From Clostridia bacterium (GTDB lineage: Bacteria; Bacillota; Clostridia; Oscillospirales; Acutalibacteraceae): 64,000 nt of DNA. The notes below the pieces were generated by a model that was given only the letters and a program-made list of their open reading frames with translations, was not told the DNA's origin and searched no databases. The translations under genes were made by a program, and so were the position numbers. The stretch lies in the NCBI GenBank assembly GCA_017517135.1, contig JAFXAK010000024.1, positions 62,001 to 126,000 on the forward strand. The letters run 5' to 3'. Below are positions 62,851 through 64,000 of the stretch, piece after piece (the stretch's first letter is position 1; each line of letters begins with the position of its first letter).

Positions 62851-63723
62851 TTAGTTTACTTTCTGAAGATAAGCCATTGAAACATAGCCTGTGTGACCAA
62901 GGTGCACAATTTTACCCCAATAACGGTTATTTCCGTTTGCAACACCGGTATCAACAACCTCAAGAACAGTAATCTGTGAGTGTTCCGGAATACTTAAGAT
63001 AGCAGTAGCAGTTGCAGAAGCGGACTGTCTTAAAGTAAGAGTATAGCCCCCTGTAACAACCTTATAGTCGCCTGCTGTATATTTTGAAGCTGTTGCCTGA
63101 GTTGTTGTTTCTGTTGTATTGGATGAAGCTGCTGTAGTAGTCTCTGTTGTGGGATTCTGCTGTGTGGATGCTGCAGTTGTGCCTTCAGCAGCGGTTGTGC
63201 TTTCAACAGCGGTGGTGCTTTCATCTGTGGGCAGCTCCTCGGGAGTCACAATATCCTCGGAGAAAGCATTTTCAAGATAAGACATTGTTACCCAACCTGT
63301 GTGACCGAGATAAACTACCTGTCCCCAATACTTGAAATCTTCTTCTGCTGTTTCATCATAATAGATTTCAGTAACGGTAAGCTGAGTTTTGTCAGGAATA
63401 TCGGTTATGCTTTCTGCATCCTTAGCGTGATCCTTTCTGAAACGAAGAGAATATCCGCCTGTTGCAACAATATAGTCCCCTGCCTTATAAAGCTCCTCGG
63501 GCAATGTTGTTGTTTCAACCATTTCTTCTGTTGTGGTTTCTGCAAGCTCAGTTGTTGTTTCCTGAGTATCTGTTTCCTGCATTCCGAACAATATGCCGAG
63601 AACAACGGAAAGCACAATCAATGCTGCGATAACAACAGCAAAAATTGCCTTCACCGGACGGTCTGTTGATTTTTTCTCTTTATCCTTTTCATAGGTGTAT
63701 GTATAGTTGTTGTTGTCTTCCAT
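62851..63723 (-). CDS. Membrane-anchored protein with two bacterial SH3 domains
   Basis: The 290-residue protein has a short cytoplasmic stretch, one membrane helix at about 25-47 and an outside part of two SH3b domains, at about 82-152 (VATGGYSLRFRKDHAKD ... YWGQVVYLGHTGWVTMSYLE) and 217-288 (VVTGGYTLTLRQSASATA ... GHTGYVSMAYL), joined by a Thr-rich linker. SH3b domains bind peptidoglycan peptides, so it is probably a wall-facing sensor or tether. It lies 14 bp after the S24-like gene and shares its transcript. Confidence 0.85.
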   Translation of the reverse strand: MEDNNNYTYTYEKDKEKKSTDRPVKAIFAVVIAALIVLSVVLGILFGMQETDTQETTTELAETTTEEMVETTTLPEELYKAGDYIVATGGYSLRFRKDHAKDAESITDIPDKTQLTVTEIYYDETAEEDFKYWGQVVYLGHTGWVTMSYLENAFSEDIVTPEELPTDESTTAVESTTAAEGTTAASTQQNPTTETTTAASSNTTETTTQATASKYTAGDYKVVTGGYTLTLRQSASATATAILSIPEHSQITVLEVVDTGVANGNNRYWGKIVHLGHTGYVSMAYLQKVN

Positions 63724-63737
63724 AATATTTACCTCTC

Positions 63738-64000
63738 TTAAAATGTGTATGTATATTCAACGGCAATGCCGATTATTTCAAAATCATCCTGTGAATCGAC
63801 AAAAACAGGCGGATTGTTACCCGAATTCAGAAGAATTCCTCCGCTGAAATAATACAGCCTTCTCAGGAAAAATTCTTCTCCCACTCTCATAAACACCGTT
63901 TGTCCGTTAAGACAGGAATCCTGCCTTCGGATAAGAACATCTGCACCGAAGGGGATTTCCGACAGAATATTGTTCTGATCGTTTCTGATATAAATATATG
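63738..64000 (-). CDS. S24/LexA-fold C-terminal domain (5' end outside window)
   Basis: Only the last 87 codons lie in the window. They read as the peptidase S24-like domain of LexA/CI-type regulators: EIPFGADVLIRRQDSCLNGQTVFMRV, EEFFLRRLYYF and FEIIGIAVEYTYTF. In LexA the catalytic lysine stands in the LKR motif; here the motif reads LRR, so self-cleavage may be lost. A helix-turn-helix would be expected upstream, outside the window. Confidence 0.7.
   Translation of the reverse strand, partial: YIYIRNDQNNILSEIPFGADVLIRRQDSCLNGQTVFMRVGEEFFLRRLYYFSGGILLNSGNNPPVFVDSQDDFEIIGIAVEYTYTF

Overview
The window looks like a chromosomal segment of a low-to-mid GC, anaerobic, spore-forming Clostridia member, probably a gut Oscillospirales/Ruminococcaceae-like bacterium. 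The basis is spoVT, yqfC-yqfD and a ylbJ-like gene (sporulation), an NAD-linked trimeric [FeFe] hydrogenase operon with its companion signalling genes, PduL-type phosphotransacylase, and beta-galactosidase plus araBAD sugar genes. Housekeeping genes fill most of the rest. I see no tRNA, rRNA, CRISPR array, transposase, integrase or phage gene.

Layout. 1-2.8 kb: a GH2 beta-galactosidase cut by the window edge. 2.9-5.7 kb: spoVT, then an unrecognised 606-residue membrane protein gene lying between two diverged copies of the spoVT 5' end and promoter. 5.8-8.5 kb: yajC, tgt, queA. 8.6-11.5 kb (+): asd, dapA, histidinol-phosphatase-like PHP gene. 11.5-16.5 kb: an SDR with a zinc ribbon, an exported metallophosphoesterase, a TIM-barrel isomerase, and a FliB-like protein. 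16.5-33.7 kb (-): a dense run from an XRE regulator through two flavoproteins, a TIM-barrel protein, a glycosyltransferase, DUF1858, trmK, nif3, rqcH, araB-araA-araD and dnaE, with pfkA behind its own promoter. 33.7-35.6 kb: a second XRE gene diverging from pncB across a perfect 25-bp tandem repeat. 35.7-41.4 kb: yqfC/yqfD, ylbJ, a small Cys-rich protein with cysK, an M14 peptidase and a 5'-truncated GH16 remnant. 41.5-49.7 kb (-): a ten-gene [FeFe] hydrogenase operon. 49.9 kb on: pduL, a CPA2 antiporter, a small hydrophobic peptide, a pseudo-PP2C membrane protein, folC, valS, recD2, an MreB-like gene, an alpha/beta hydrolase, a GDPD-like protein, an SH3b membrane protein and the 3' end of an S24/LexA-fold gene.

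How they work together. The hydrogenase operon encodes NuoE-, HndB-, NuoF- and HydA-type subunits, and between them a non-canonical sensory hydrogenase with two DRTGG proteins, two GHKL ATPases and a PHP protein. A near-perfect Rex box lies between this operon and pduL, which suggests joint redox control of H2 production and acyl-phosphate/acetate formation. The ara genes feed the pentose phosphate pathway and pfkA sits nearby, but no dedicated sugar regulator or transporter is visible.

The most promising leads for something undescribed are the orphan 606-residue gene framed by the duplicated spoVT front end, the hydrogenase-linked signalling module, the pseudo-PP2C transmembrane protein, and the repeat/palindrome operators around the two XRE genes. 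All functional calls rest on reading motifs by eye; no database search was run.
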